Assembly: GCA_963854835.1 (NCBI GenBank) | Contig: OY978525.1 | Location: forward strand, 31,829,253-31,893,252 | Length of the DNA stretch: 64,000 nt | Direction: 5' to 3' | Origin: Megamerina dolium | Lineage: Eukaryota; Arthropoda; Insecta; Diptera; Megamerinidae | Part shown: in pieces, positions 33,461 through 44,966 of the stretch | Numbering within the stretch: position 1 is the first letter of the stretch | Layout of the letters: every line of letters starts with the position of its first letter | The notes under the pieces: generated by a model | Database searches by the model: none | What the model saw: only the letters and a program-made list of their open reading frames with translations | What the model was told of the DNA's origin: nothing | Program-made: the position numbers and the translations under genes

Positions 33461-33649
33461 ATATGTTATTCGTAAACCAATTTGTATCGAATTCTCATGT
33501 AATTCAACTCGCTTCAAGCGTACTCAAAAACAATTCATCCAAGAAGTTCGCAAAACTGTTGATCTTTTGCAAAAGACCGACTAACAAAAACATTTCCAAA
33601 TAATAGTATTAGACTATATTTGAGGTCTTTCCTCCAAATACAAGTCTAA

Positions 33650-34561
33650 CAGCAATACTCTAACGAAACAGGCTCTTTAATTTGGTTTACTAAAGAAAGA
33701 ATCACCAAATGAACGATAATAATGTGGTGAAAGTAACATCTGCATAGAACAATTACCAATTGTAAATACTTCACAGCAACTAAATATATGTTCGGTTATG
33801 CAATATAGTTTGAAATGCATGTCTCTTAAGAAGAGAAGCCGTTTCGAAATATCTGCTCTAAATGATAATGTCTCAAAATCATAAACTTGATATGGTTCTG
33901 GTGTATATTTTCTCAACTCTCGTTGCATAGCTCCAAGACTGGCGTTGATGTATGAAAATTGATGATATGGTTGTGAAAAAATTACAAAACTTTCCATTTC
34001 AATTAATACCTCGAAAGCAAATAAGCTATAACTAATTAATATATAAACATTTTCAAAACGAGTATATAATTTAAACCAATTAAATGCCAATAATATTGAA
34101 CTTAAGACTTGACAAATAAACATTGAAAACGTATTCCATTGTATACATCTCCTAATTTGCTCATATCGATTTGAGGCATTTTCATCATAATCGCGAAGAT
34201 GTTGAAAGCGTTTCATTAAATTTCTATATTCATTAAATGTTTTGATGCAGTTTTGACGACTCAACCATATCTGTTCAATGGCAAATATTACTTGAACTGA
34301 TCTTGCAATATGTTCGGCTAATAACATCCAATTGATTGTTTTGAAGACTGAATAACCTTTAACCGTATCAATGTGAGCTCTGGCAATCTTTGGTAAAATT
34401 GAAAGAAATCCAATGTGCAATACAACGCTTTAGACTAAGTAAAACTTGAACTTCCAAAATCTCCAACGCTGAAAATTGATTGGTGCTGGAAGTAGACCCA
34501 GAATAATAATGGATAATAAATACAATTTAAAATTAATCGGTATAATTGTTGACGCATCATT
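33650..34561 (-). pseudogene. Gustatory receptor pseudogene F
   Basis: Paralogue of gene G and pseudogenes E and J. The start ATG is at 34561 (MMRQQLYRLILNCIYYPLLF). A 1-nt deletion follows before GLLPAPINFQRW, then a TAA in YLV-stop-SVVLHIGFL where E has a tyrosine codon. Positions 34420-33740 are open (HIARSVQVIFAIEQIWLSRQ, a transmembrane and loop stretch, FRADISKRLLFLRDMHFKLY). Near 33760 another frame change leads into QLVIVLCRCYFHHIIIV. The last third, including the C-terminal exon, is missing or unrecognisable. Three separate lesions make it a firm pseudogene. Its 5' flank (34562-34740) is still similar to that of E. Confidence 0.82.
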
Positions 34562-35735
34562 TTACACAGACGATCTAACCGAATGCAACTGAGAAACTAA
34601 GTTGGTATTAGCCGTTACTTTTTGCAATGATGTGAAGTTTGCATTTAGCAAATTATATTTTTATAATAATACTTTGTTAGCGATTTTTATGCATAGTTTA
34701 TAATTAAATCAAAATCGATATCTGCACTTCATTTTAATCAAGCTAATCGACATATATATTCAACCATTTTTAATTCATTAAGCTAAAACAAAGCTAATAA
34801 CATGTTTAACGCTAGAGGAGGAGAAATTTAAAATATATATTAAGTAGCCCCAACTCTGATAGTTCCTTGGTAGTCGCATCATAAATTTAGATCATTTTTT
34901 TAAAAGACTTGGATAATTGTAGATAATGTGTTTCACCTATTTTTGTTCCTTCTCATCACCAAAAGTTCTGACAATCCTCAGACATCAGGATGCCGTCCAA
35001 GTAAGCAATTTCACAATTCCTGCTAAGTCCTAGAACAGTGCTACTTTCTCTCGTGGTTTAGTTTAAACTACATGCTTCAAATCAATCAAATGATTGAATT
35101 CCACCTTCTTTAGCATTTTGCCTTTGCAACAAGGTATCTAACCTGTACGTTTGGTCTAAGAAGTTTTTATATGCAAAATTTCAATGAAACGTAATCTATA
35201 TTTTTGTTTCGTATTTTCTGCTGGAAATCTTGTTCAGTTCTGCGAGAAATAATAAAATTGGGTCCACCATAGAATTTTAGCTCAATACCGAAGACATTGA
35301 TAGTTGATAGTTGAGCTCCATTAAGCGGCGTAGGTAAGAGATAAGTGTGTTTAAGAACGATGTTAGCAAGCAGAAATTTATAGAAGTTCTTTGGTACGTG
35401 GTGATAAATATGAGACTTGAAAACTAATCGGGAATATCAAAAGTCTGCGTGCCTAATGCCAGAGTTTTCCTTTGAATTTTGGTTATGTTAAAGTTAAAGT
35501 TATGGTTAAAGTTTTCTTATAAAGTTTTCTTATATATTTTCGAGCCGTTTAAGATAGTTCAGTACACAAAGCCTTGACTCAATAATAATAAATTGATGAT
35601 ATTTCATATATGTTATATAAGTAGCAGTAGTAATAAGTTTCATAAAACATCAAGGTATCGTTTATTATTCAAACACTTCTACATTTTATTTGAGTTGTTC
35701 CCCATTTTGGAATCATCTATAAACAGCAGGCTACT
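34562..35735. other. Intergenic, including the old promoter region of Gr F
   Basis: Positions 34562-34740 resemble 45801-45960 upstream of Gr E (for example TTTTATAATAAT...TGTT and GATTTTTATGC). The rest is AT-rich with no recognised content. A weak mariner-like stretch (KLYVWV) occurs near 35740. Confidence 0.4.
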
Positions 35736-35873
35736 CACAGAAGCTCTATGTTTGGGTGGTACATAACCAGTTAACCGCGGTGGATTAGCAATGCAACTTT
35801 TCGTGCTTCTTCATAGCAAAATGCAAAAAACGGGAATCCCTCTACTATTTTCTATGTACATTAACTCTTGCGT

Positions 35874-36143
35874 GGGTGCCGTAGCCCAGTGGTTAATGTG
35901 TTGGCCTTCTGATCTGTAGGTCGTGGTTCAATCCCCGGCTGATGCATAACAAATTTTATATCGAAAAGATTTTTCTTTCGAACGGTGACAAAGCTCAGAA
36001 AAAGTGATGTCACAAGTGTTCTGCCGTTCAAAACCGTTTGAAACTGTCCAAAATTTAACGCGCACAACAGTAATGGAAAGGAAGCTCGGCCAATGAGCCC
36101 TTCAGGGTTTTAGTTCCACATATTTATTTTTTATTTATTTCAT
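35874..36143 (+). repeat. tRNA-derived SINE, copy 1, with target duplication
   Basis: The head GGGTGCCGTAGCCCAGTGG and the later GGTCGTGGTTCAATCCCC look like the A and B boxes of a tRNA-type RNA polymerase III promoter. The body contains TTTCTTTCGAACGG, GTGACAAAGCTCAGAAAAAG and CGCGCACAACAGTAATGG. The tail is AT-rich. It is flanked by TTAACTCTTGCGT at 35861-35873 and 36144-36156, a 13-bp target-site duplication. The middle is shorter than in the copy at 55491. It needs a LINE for mobility. Confidence 0.88.
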
Positions 36144-36156
36144 TTAACTCTTGCGT

Positions 36157-36709
36157 CACATTTTAAGCTCCGTACATAGCATGAAAACTAAAGATTTATG
36201 AAAAATTCCAACTGTTAAAAGCCTGACTGGAAAGAAGCAATATTTGATCAGTTGCGTAAAATAATCTATGGGACTTAAAATGCAGACAGTTAAGAAGAGA
36301 CTATCATATACATTTTTCGTGATTGTCCGGGTTTTCAGAAAAATTGAAACAAATATGTACATTGGTGCTTCTTTTTTGAAAGGGCTCCATCAACTATCGC
36401 AGTTGAAACTAACTTGTATTGTAAGTTGCTCCGAAACTTTACTGTGGCCTTCCAGCATCACCTAAAACGGTGACATGAAATAAGCTACAGATCCACCTAG
36501 CTTTGTACTATGATATTAAATATGATTTTCGAAATTTGTTTCACTATATTATAACTGATTGAATAAGGAACACTTTACTGCTATCTCGATTAGTTTGATT
36601 GTCATAGAATCAAAAAAAAATAATAATAATAATAAAATAAAATAAAAAACGATTATGAAACATATTATTATTTGGCATGCATAAAAATCACGCTTAGAGT
36701 ATTATTATA
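36157..36709. other. Intergenic, nothing recognised
   Basis: AT-rich with a short (AAT)n run at about 36618. No gene was seen. Confidence 0.4.
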
Positions 36710-37973
36710 AAGGGTTATCCATTTTGCGGTTTCAAAAGTAAATGTAAATAAAACACATATAAAATATTTTTTATCATGATATTTCTTTTTTATTATAAAG
36801 TTTGAACGTTGACATTATGTGTGAAATACTACATCATTTAAATGACCAGCACGCGAATTGTTGCAAGCATCGATTCTTTTGAGGTAATATTCGACCACTT
36901 TTTGACACATATTGTTGGTTTTTAGGTGCTCGAGAGTTAAAGGTTTATCTGCATAAACACGGTCTTTCGCGTAGCCCCACAAAAAAAGGTCAAGCGGTGT
37001 CAAATCGCATGATCTTGGTGGCCTCTTTATATCGCCACGACGAGAAATTACGCGGCCAGAAAATTTCTCTTGCAATAAAGCCATATTCGCTCGAGTTGTG
37101 TGGCATGTGGCACCGTCTTGTTGAAACCACATATTCTCTAAGTCGTATTCTTCAATAGCAGGCAAAAAAAAGTCGGTTGTCATATGACCATAACGCTCCG
37201 AATTGACGGTGACAGTTGTTCCATCGTCGTTTTCGAAGAAGTAAGGTCCAATCACACCTCCGGACCAAAGAGCACACCAAGCAGTGACTTTTTGTGGATG
37301 TAGTGGCCTCTCTTCAATTACTTGAGGATTCTCAGAACTCCAAATACGACAATTTTGTTTGTTAACATACCCACCGAGTGAGAAATGTGCTTCGTCGCTG
37401 AAGAAAATTTTGTTCGAAAAATCGCCGTCCACCGCCTGTTGTTCAAGCACCCATTCGACGTATCTACGACGTTGTGAATGGTCAGCTGGCTTCAGTTGTT
37501 GTGTGAGCTGGATTTTATATGGATGTAGGTGTAGATCCAAATGCAAAATACGCCATAATGTGCCGTAAGACAGTCCGAATTCCTGAGAACGACGAGGAAT
37601 CGACACATTCGGGTCTTCTTTCACTTACAGCAGCGATATTTTCAGTGGTACGAGCGAAACGATGATGCACAGGCCTTACAATATCTGTAACCGATCCAGT
37701 CTCTTCATATTTCTTCACAATTTTGCCAATTGCTTGCGCAGTTGGACGATTATGTAAACCATAATCTCCTCTTAAAGCACGATATGTGGCTGTGGCAGAA
37801 TCACCATTTTTGTAGTAGGTTTTTAGAATTTTAATGCGTTGTGCGATAGTTAAGCGATCCATTTTCGCAAATGTCAGACTTTGAACTGAAAAAGAAAGAA
37901 ATTGTTTTAACAACTCAGTTTGACAGATGTCGAATTCTAGCCCTATACTTTTGAAACCGTGAAATGGATAACC

Positions 37974-37976
<3 letters not shown>
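36710..37976 (-). mobile_element. rosa-like DD41D element, copy 2
   Basis: A 1267-bp element with the same terminal inverted repeats as copy 1, flanked by TA at 36708-36709 and 37977-37978. The transposase starts at 37863 (MDRLTIAQRIKILKTYYKNG). An 8-nt deletion near 37620 breaks the frame, and homology then runs open from 37624 to 36815. That part includes FFSDEAHFSLGGYVNKQNC, WFQQDGATCHT and SCDLTPLDLFLWGY, so all three aspartates are present. A 30-nt in-frame deletion after EHLKTN removes ten residues near the C-terminus. The stop and 1-nt lesions of copy 1 are absent here. The right end abuts a (TA)n microsatellite. Confidence 0.9.
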
Positions 37977-38071
<95 letters not shown>

Positions 38072-38091
38072 GTATGTGTGTGTGTGTGTGC
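37977..38091. repeat. (TA)n microsatellite running into (TG)n
   Basis: About 85 bp of TA repeat with one interruption, then about 20 bp of TG. It lies exactly between the rosa-like copy 2 and a SINE. Confidence 0.95.
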
Positions 38092-38379
38092 AGCTTATAA
38101 GCGTATTAAATTTTAGACAGTATTAGAAGGGACCTACTTATTTGAGCCGGTTCCGGACGGAAGAACTCTTGCGACATCACTTTTCTGAGCTTTGTCACAG
38201 AGTTCTTTTAGAAGCTTTTCCATGGCAAATTGTTACTGCTGGAAGAATTGCCAATTGCTTGGGTGTGTACCGTTCGAAATCTCTTCAATAATAAATTTGT
38301 TATGCTTCAGCCGGGGATTGAACCCACAACCTACAGATCAGAAGGCCAACACACTAACTACTAAGCTACGTCTTCCGGC
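38092..38379 (-). repeat. tRNA-derived SINE, copy 2
   Basis: Reverse orientation. The tRNA-like head is at about 38270-38379 (complement of GGTTCAATCCCCGGCTGA-like and of AGCTTAGTAGTTAGTGTGTT), and the body carries CTGAGCTTTGTCACAGAG. It directly adjoins Gr pseudogene H. Confidence 0.8.
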
Positions 38380-38853
38380 TGTGTCTATTGTCAATTATTA
38401 TTATTGGGTCTACTACGTATGAAATTTTACAAATCGAATATATATTTAGTCCACAGTGTCGCATTACAGGCACTCTCAAGTATATTCAGAGGTCGTATTG
38501 ATACACTTGGATATGCTTCACACTTTGGAACAATCAACTCGATTGTCTTAGCAGAATATACAATATTGTGTAAATTGAAGGATCTTAATGAAGCGGTGAG
38601 AGTAAATTGCAATGTTTGTCGCGTTATACTCAATTTTTTGTAATTCCTAAATGGAAAAATAGGTCGCTTGAGATGAAATAAGATGTCGTATAAAATTTGC
38701 GGCCTCTTTGTATTAAACCCAAATGCTTTTATATCATTTTGGCTTGTACAAGTGACGACATTAATGCAATTTGAGATGGGAGCTTGTGCCGAAGCTGGAC
38801 CAATAAATATCAACATTTATTGGTATATGTCTTCAATCTACAGAAATCTCTGA
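38380..38853 (+). pseudogene. Gustatory receptor pseudogene H, internally deleted
   Basis: On the opposite strand to most of the cluster. Positions 38413-38560 read MKFYKSNIYLVHSVALQALS and FGTINSIVLAEYTILC, like the N-terminal third of E. The sequence then jumps directly to KLKDLNEAV and a GTGAGAG donor-like site, which in G and E lie just before the last intron. After a short intron, 38665-38853 holds the last exon (NKMSYKICGLFVLNPN, VQVTTLMQFEMGA), with one stop (RLR-stop-NKMS) and an extended tail. About 200 residues in the middle have been lost. Confidence 0.8.
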
Positions 38854-39003
38854 CAGAGCATAAACAATTTAATTGAATAAGGTGAAGATAAATGAATGAT
38901 TTTACTTTAATTAACAGCCAATAACACTATAATATTTACAAACTTTATTCGTATAATTTACTCTATATGCAAGTAATATTATTATAGTATTTCATTTTTC
39001 TAG
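38854..39003. other. Short intergenic gap
   Basis: AT-rich. It ends in TTTCTAG, which looks like the splice acceptor of the adjacent Gr exon remnant. Confidence 0.4.
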
Positions 39004-39110
39004 TTGAACGATTTCGCCGATCAATAAGGATGTTATAAATTTTCTTATCGTGCTTGTGGTCTTTTTGAGCAACAAATGTCATTCAGCAACCTTCAAGTAT
39101 CTGCACCAAA
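39004..39110 (+). pseudogene. Gustatory receptor C-terminal exon remnant I
   Basis: After an acceptor-like TTTCTAG the sequence reads LNDFADQ-stop-GCYKFSYRACGLFEQQ, matching LDKFADQLRCHKLIFRVCGLFEIN of gene D. The signature tail is missing. No exon 1 of this type is seen upstream, so this is an isolated exon relic. Confidence 0.65.
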
Positions 39111-39650
39111 TTTACTTTATTCAGATTTTTATTAATATAATTTATTTCACTTAAGTGAATATGTATGAAAAAAATTAAAAAAAAAAAGTATCTGTGTGTA
39201 TTAAATATGAACTGTTCGAAAGAATGTGTTCGAAAAATCTGTCTATTTTTAAATGGTTACAGAAGATAAAAGAAATTAAAACTTGCTTGAGCTCGTCAGA
39301 ATTTCGTTTCCTCGTTTCATTATCACATGAAGTTCAAAACAATTTCACATTGCTTTCTTTAGACAAAATGCGGATTTTATTTGTAATGAACCGCATTTTC
39401 GTAAACATTGCATTGTATTGTGTTATACAATTTAAAAGGATTCACAAATAATACTACACGACACTTTGTTTTCTCTTTTGCGAGTACCTTAGAAAAAGTA
39501 AATTTTCTAGATTTTAGATGAAAGATATACTTTAAGCATAATATTGCTGAAATCAGACGAGAAATGTAAAAGTTATTTTGCATTAAGTGATGATAGGCAA
39601 ATTAAATGTTTAAATGTTAGACACAAACTCGTTTGTAAATACAATATACT
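39111..39650. other. Intergenic, nothing recognised
   Basis: AT-rich with short frames. No similarity to the elements in this window was noticed. Confidence 0.4.
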
Positions 39651-39654
39651 AACT

Positions 39655-40920
39655 TACTTACTTATGTGGCCATTCCAACCAAAAATCGATTTAGGCCGAA
39701 TCTAGCATGCTTCGCCAGTCAGCTCTTTCCTTCGCTAGTTGGCGTTCTCCAGTACTTGATCGTTCCACCGGAGGTTAGGTCTTCCTCTTCTGCGTCGTTA
39801 ACCAGCGGGTTCCGAATATAACACCTTCTTAGCCTGAGCCTGTTCTTCCATTGGCTCAACATGACCTAGCCAGCGCAGCCGCTGAATTTGAATGCGTCAT
39901 ACTTAGTCGGTATCAGCATGCGGCTCATACAGCTCATAGTTATACCATAGTACCACCATTGCAAATATGCAAATATGTCCAAAGATCTTGCGTAGGACTT
40001 TTCTCTCGAAAACCCCGAGCATTCTCTCAGCTGAGTTGAAAATTATCCAAGCTTCAGCGCCATATGTAAGGACAGGCATGATGAGAGACTTGTATAATGC
40101 GATTTTCGTTTTTTGAGCAGCACCTGTTAGCAAGAGTGATTCTTCACAATATCTCCATGCTGACGTCATTACTTGTGTTAATGCTGATTCCAAGATAGAG
40201 AAAGTATTTTCCTCTTTTAAAAGCGTAGTTATCATCAGCAAGGTGCTGTCCAAGACGCCGAGACTTTTTATTTGTTGACGCCAGGTACTTCGTCTTACCC
40301 TCGTTCACCGTAACATCCATTCGACGCGACTCTCTTTCCAATTCTGAGATTCTATTATAATTCTGTTACACTAATTGCTGGTGTATTTATGCCCATTATT
40401 TCCATCGTAGATCAGCAGCTCGTATTATTTTTTTTCATAATATGATTGTCTGAAACCCTATTCGGTGTTAAACAGCGGGGAAAGGTCCTTCCCAATTTTC
40501 ATTGCACAACGAATGTTATACAATGTCATTCCGCAAAGACAAATGAGCTTTGTAGGAGTACCGAACTCAGAAATTGTTGTGTTGAGATAATCCCTTCCCG
40601 TAATTACGTATCTTACGTACTTACATATCAAAAGTAGCTTTGTAATCAGCAAATATCTGATTTTCTTGGGTCCTATCAGGATTTAGCGCAGTGTGAAAGT
40701 CTGGTCGATGCTAGATTTACCAAGTCGGATGCCACACTTAATCAGGTTGTTAAGCATAGACTTCAATTTTTCACACAGTACGCTCGATAGTACTTTGTAT
40801 GCGATGCTTACAGCGACGATGCTTAAGTTGACTTATACCACGATAGTTGGCACAATCATCCCAATCCAGTCATGGGCTTCCATTACATTACATTAAAAGA
40901 AAACATGAGGCATCCAGTTT
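39655..40920 (-). mobile_element. RTE-like LINE, second copy (RT C-terminal half)
   Basis: The 3' end at 39655 shows the complement of a (TAAG)n tail preceded by TTATGTGGCCATT. Going upstream on the minus strand: GISINTSNDVSMEIL, SLIMPVLTYGAEAWIIF, VFERKVLRKIFGHIC, then 5'-ward VNEGKTKYLASTNKKSRRLG and LICLCGMTLYNIRCAMKIGK (an RT block). The element begins around 40900. Stops and frameshifts are common. It is the same family as 32582-33460. Confidence 0.75.
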
Positions 40921-41211
40921 CCATATATTGGACTTGATATGATAATGCAATGGGGGATAGGGAAAATAATATAATAGGAAGGTTTCTTCAAATTTTTTCG
41001 AAATTCTGATATGCTAAACCCAAAGTTTAATATTATTATCATTACTATTTTTTTTTTTAACTTTTATAATTATTTAGTAAAACATATTTCGAACATTTAA
41101 CATTTCAAACAGTTTTTTTAATACCTTTTTATAAATTTCATTAAAAAGTACATTTAGTGCAGGTATTAGTTAAAAATAGAAATTCAAAATTTCTACAGTA
41201 GCTATAATAGT
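40921..41211. other. 3' flank of Gr D
   Basis: AT-rich. It would contain the 3' UTR of gene D. Nothing else was recognised. Confidence 0.4.
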
Positions 41212-42509
41212 TTAAATAGTATTTTCGAAAGCTGCATCTAGTTGCATTAGGACCGTCACTTGTATTAGAGATGTTAGAAATAATTCGAAGCCTGCTGAAA
41301 GATTTATCTCGAAAAGACCACAAACACGAAAGATCAATTTATGACATCTTAATTGATCGGCGAATTTGTCCAACTGTAAAACAAAATACTATAATAATAT
41401 TGATTGTACAGTGTTACATAGAGTAAATCAGATGAGTTGGTATATACACTTACAGCCATGAACAACTCAGTGTGAAGATGTAATTGTTTGACATCGATAA
41501 ATTGGCGCAAAATTTCTGCTGATGTGTCATTACATGCGATCAAAATGGCACTCACAATGGCAATTAGAAAACCGACTTTATAATAAAATATTAGCATATT
41601 TAACAAATAGAATCCAGCATGTATCAAATTGAGTTTTTTATGAAATGAACTAATTTGATAATATATTCCAGAGAAAAACATGAAATATAATTTCATTAAA
41701 ATAATGCCATAAGCTATTTGACTTATGTCAAAAATACACAGAGTCAGTTGACAACATTTGAAATGCATAGCAGACAAAGACGTTACACTTGCGATAATTC
41801 TTTTGAGATTCACCATATCATCATTTGATATGATGGACATACTATTACTTGGAATCATGTTCAAACCTTTCAATATATTACACAATGCGATATTTATAGC
41901 GCTGTACTGTCGATAGAGATGACAAAATGTCCAAATAAATTGACCAATAATTGTAAAGGTAATCGTTGGAAGTATGCATTTTTGAAACACAAGTGTGAAT
42001 CTCATAAGGCTACATGTTGCCATACAAAAGCTTAGCAACATTATAAGACTCACCAGTACACCTAGAGTAGTGGTAAAAAAATAAATGAGCATATATAACT
42101 CGATATTTTTGTTAGTGGGGTGTAAAATTGGTTTCTGAAATTGTTGAAATTCAACAATGAATAATTGATATTTATTGAATGCCTCCATTATACGATCTCT
42201 TCTAAGCCATGTGTGCAATACTAGCGTCGTAATGACAACTACTTGACTTATATGTTCGATTGCGAACACAAATCTTTGTACTGGAGGTGCGATTAAAACG
42301 GCCATCAAATCTTTCGTATGCATTTCGATAGCAAACGGTATACTCAATATATACAAGCTGTGCAGCAGTCCACTATAAATGAGATAGAATGATGATCTCT
42401 TGAATTGACACTTTTTCCAATCGAATAATCCCGGCGATATGCCGATAAATAATGCATAATAATAGGAGATTTTTAAACTCCAATCCATTATGTATTGTCG
42501 TTGAAACAT
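41212..42509 (-). CDS. Gustatory receptor D (7tm_7 family), intact
   Basis: Exon 1 is 42509-41454 (352 codons). A GTAAGTG donor starts at 41453. The acceptor ends at 41374 and exon 2 is 41373-41212. The junction is phase 0 and the protein has 405 residues. The N-terminus has two candidate methionines (MFQRQYI and MDWSLKI at residue 8). GISPGLFDWKK precedes the first transmembrane span, and HTWLRRDRIMEAFNKYQ lies in the first loop. The region before the intron ends LHTELFMA. Exon 2 gives LDKFADQLRCHKLIFRVCGL and then SLIQVTVLMQL, the Gr C-terminal signature in diverged form. The role is presumed chemosensory channel with unknown ligand. Its closest relative here is pseudogene C, 20 kb away. 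I see no lesion. Confidence 0.88.
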
Positions 42510-42880
42510 TTTAATTTTCTTTCTTAATATTTCAATAAACTTTTTTTTTTTTTTTGATTTTTAGTCAATATTCCGATACGTATGTAAGCCAGTTTCGAAC
42601 TAGTATGATTTAATATTTCTTATTTTTAACATATTATACTTACCATGTTCATTCCCCACAAGAGCAGTTAAAAAATAAATATAAATATGAGTGGGTGGAA
42701 CTTAATTGGTAATATCATACATGAGAGCACTTAGTTGATTGACCATATAAACGAAATCAAATAAAATAATTACATTATTATTATTGTTATTATTATTAAT
42801 TCAACTTACAATGTCCTGTGAGTATTCCCGTAATGATTCTTACATTATTTCTATTTACGTTAATACATTCCTTACATCAT
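42510..42880. other. 5' flank of Gr D
   Basis: AT-rich, with a T run at 42541 and a short (ATT)n run at about 42777. It would include the promoter; no element was identified. Confidence 0.35.
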
Positions 42881-42884
42881 TTTA

Positions 42885-43745
42885 GGTTGTAGATCCCTAA
42901 ATGTAACTTGGAATGGCACAAAGCTAGTAACTAGCATGATTGTGTTTCTGATTCTTCTTGCTTACGCACCCTTCCTGGCCGACTTATCTGACAACTCTTT
43001 CCCTCCAACTTCAATGTGTCGCGGAACCCAAAGGATCCACACTTGATTACATTCACCAAGTCGATTCAGCTTGTCAAGACAAACCAACACCAGTTTTGAT
43101 TTCACCTAGTTAGAGTTAGCTGACTCGCTGTCTGTCAGGATTGCAATCCTTCGATTCCGATATTCACGTATGATGTTGTAGTGATCGGACCTGTCAATCG
43201 CGCTACTTACGCTTCTTTTTTAGTTCAACTCTTCCCTGCTCTGTATTTACAAGTCGGAAATATTCTAGTGGACATTTTCGCCACATTTTCTATATGTGCC
43301 TTCTATCGTAAATGCTAGTCTAATACCACGCCCAGGAGTTTTACTTCTTTCTGTAGTTCTATCTTCATTTCGTCTAAATTGATAGATGTTAGATTCCGAA
43401 GTTTCTACTTTCTAATGAATGGAACAATTGTGGTTTTTGATGGTTAGTACTATAATTTTTTTTTTCACCTAAAGTTTTTTCGAGCTCCTCTCTACATATT
43501 ATGACTATAGCGTCAGTATAACTCTGAAATTGTAACCCAGAGTTTTCTAGTTCTACAAGTAGTTCATCTACTACTATACTCCACATTAGTGGTGATAATA
43601 CTCCTCCTTGAGGACATTCTCGTGAGATTTTTGCTATTATGCCACCTGTTCTAGTTAGTATTTCTATCTTTCTAGTGAAGAGCATATTGCTCATCCATAA
43701 CGGTAGAGTAACGTTAACACCTCTATAATTCAGGGGATAAAATTA
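42885..43745 (-). pseudogene. R1-like LINE remnant (RT and RNase H)
   Basis: Positions 43694-43389 contain ISRECPQGGVLSPLMWSIVV and DELLVELENSGLQFQSYTDA, the CPQGG reverse-transcriptase block and a damaged YADD region (YTDA). Positions 43260-42960 show RNase H-type pieces (REYRNRRIAIL, NQVWILWVPRH). The parts are separated by frameshifts. A related RNase H region is at 46030-46825. Confidence 0.7.
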
Positions 43746-43919
43746 GCATCTTCCATCGTACCTTCCAAAAATAAACTAAGCGGAATTAGTCTTTAAAGGG
43801 ACTCTTCTCAAATCAAACACTAGAATTGTAATGGGCGATAATTCCCTTCAAAATGTAATTTATTTTGTAAGGCACTCGGAAGGCAGAGATTTTGTTCTAT
43901 ATTGGGTGTGAAATTTAAA

Positions 43920-44870
43920 ATTTGTTAAAAAATTAAAAGATGATTAAAATCGCATTCTTCTGTGAAGAGTTATCTACGTTCAAAAATGAAAGAAAATTCT
44001 ATTATAGAAAAAGTAAGAATGCGTCGCAGGCAGTTGAACAATTGTGGTTTGCTACATTTGCGATCTGATTATTTTGATGTTAACGATTCACCTCGCTCTG
44101 CTCGACCAATCAATGAAATCTTGGGAAAAATTGAGCAAGGCTGGCACATAAGTAGCGTGGATGTTGCTAGGAACTAGACATTCCAAAACCAACAAGTTAT
44201 CAACCATTTGAAGAAAGCTGCATAGACATAGAAGCTCGATGTTTGGGTGCCACAAGAATTAACAGTAAAACATTTAATGGAGCAAATTTCCATTTGCGAT
44301 TCACTGCTAAAACCGAACGAAATCGAACCATGAACTAAAACGAATGATTACGGGCGACGGAACGTGGACTGCGTACGACAATAATGTGCGAAACAGGTCA
44401 TGGACGAAGCGAGGTGATCCTTCTTAAACGGTGGCAAAGCCACGATTGATACCAAGAAAGGTAATGCTTTGTGTCTGATAGTATTTTTCATTATGAGCTT
44501 CTACAACCTGGGTTAAACGATTGATTCTTATCACCACCGTCAACAATTAATGAGATTGTAGCAAGTAATTCAGTTAAAACGTCCAAAATTGATCAACAGA
44601 AATTGTGTTATTTTCCATTATGACGGCAGAAACTGAGAACAGCCAATATTCAACTATTTCATATTCATCGCTTACTCTACGCTGCGGTACTGTCCACTGC
44701 ACAAGTACTTGGAGCAAAATAGCGAGAGCATTTGTACTTTGTTATATTGTATGTGTTGCTACAAAATGGAAAAATATGACTCAAAATCTATAATGAATTA
44801 ACTTATAACGCGGTAGTACAAATAAATTGAAGAAGTCTCTAAATAAATATAGTCTCTGAATAAATATATT
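43920..44870 (+). pseudogene. Mariner (irritans-type) transposase remnant
   Basis: Positions 44060-44177 give YFDVNDSPRSARPINEILGK and IEQGWHISSVDVARN (helix-turn-helix linker). Then, in mixed frames, KKLDVWVPQELTVK-, RMITGDGTW-, KPRLIPRKVML- and HYDGRN-like blocks are seen up to about 44650. The recognisable catalytic blocks are mutated and the end is unclear. Confidence 0.65.
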
Positions 44871-44966
44871 CTTGCTGCTCTCCATATGGTCATTCTTAAA
44901 GGTTTGTTAAAGAGAATCCACACTCGTGTTCCAGCTTCGGCACAAGAAAGAATTGACGGTATTCAA

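Noticed and set aside
35735..35865. Mariner remnant (KLYVWV near 35740)
   Set aside because: The match is too short and the following frame too poor to annotate.
35881..35960. Possible tRNA gene (A- and B-box-like sequence)
   Set aside because: It lies at the head of a dispersed repeat with target duplication, so it is a SINE head, and it does not form a clear cloverleaf by eye.
36268..36465. 65-residue plus-strand frame as a gene
   Set aside because: Short, no similarity noticed, in AT-rich DNA where such frames arise by chance.
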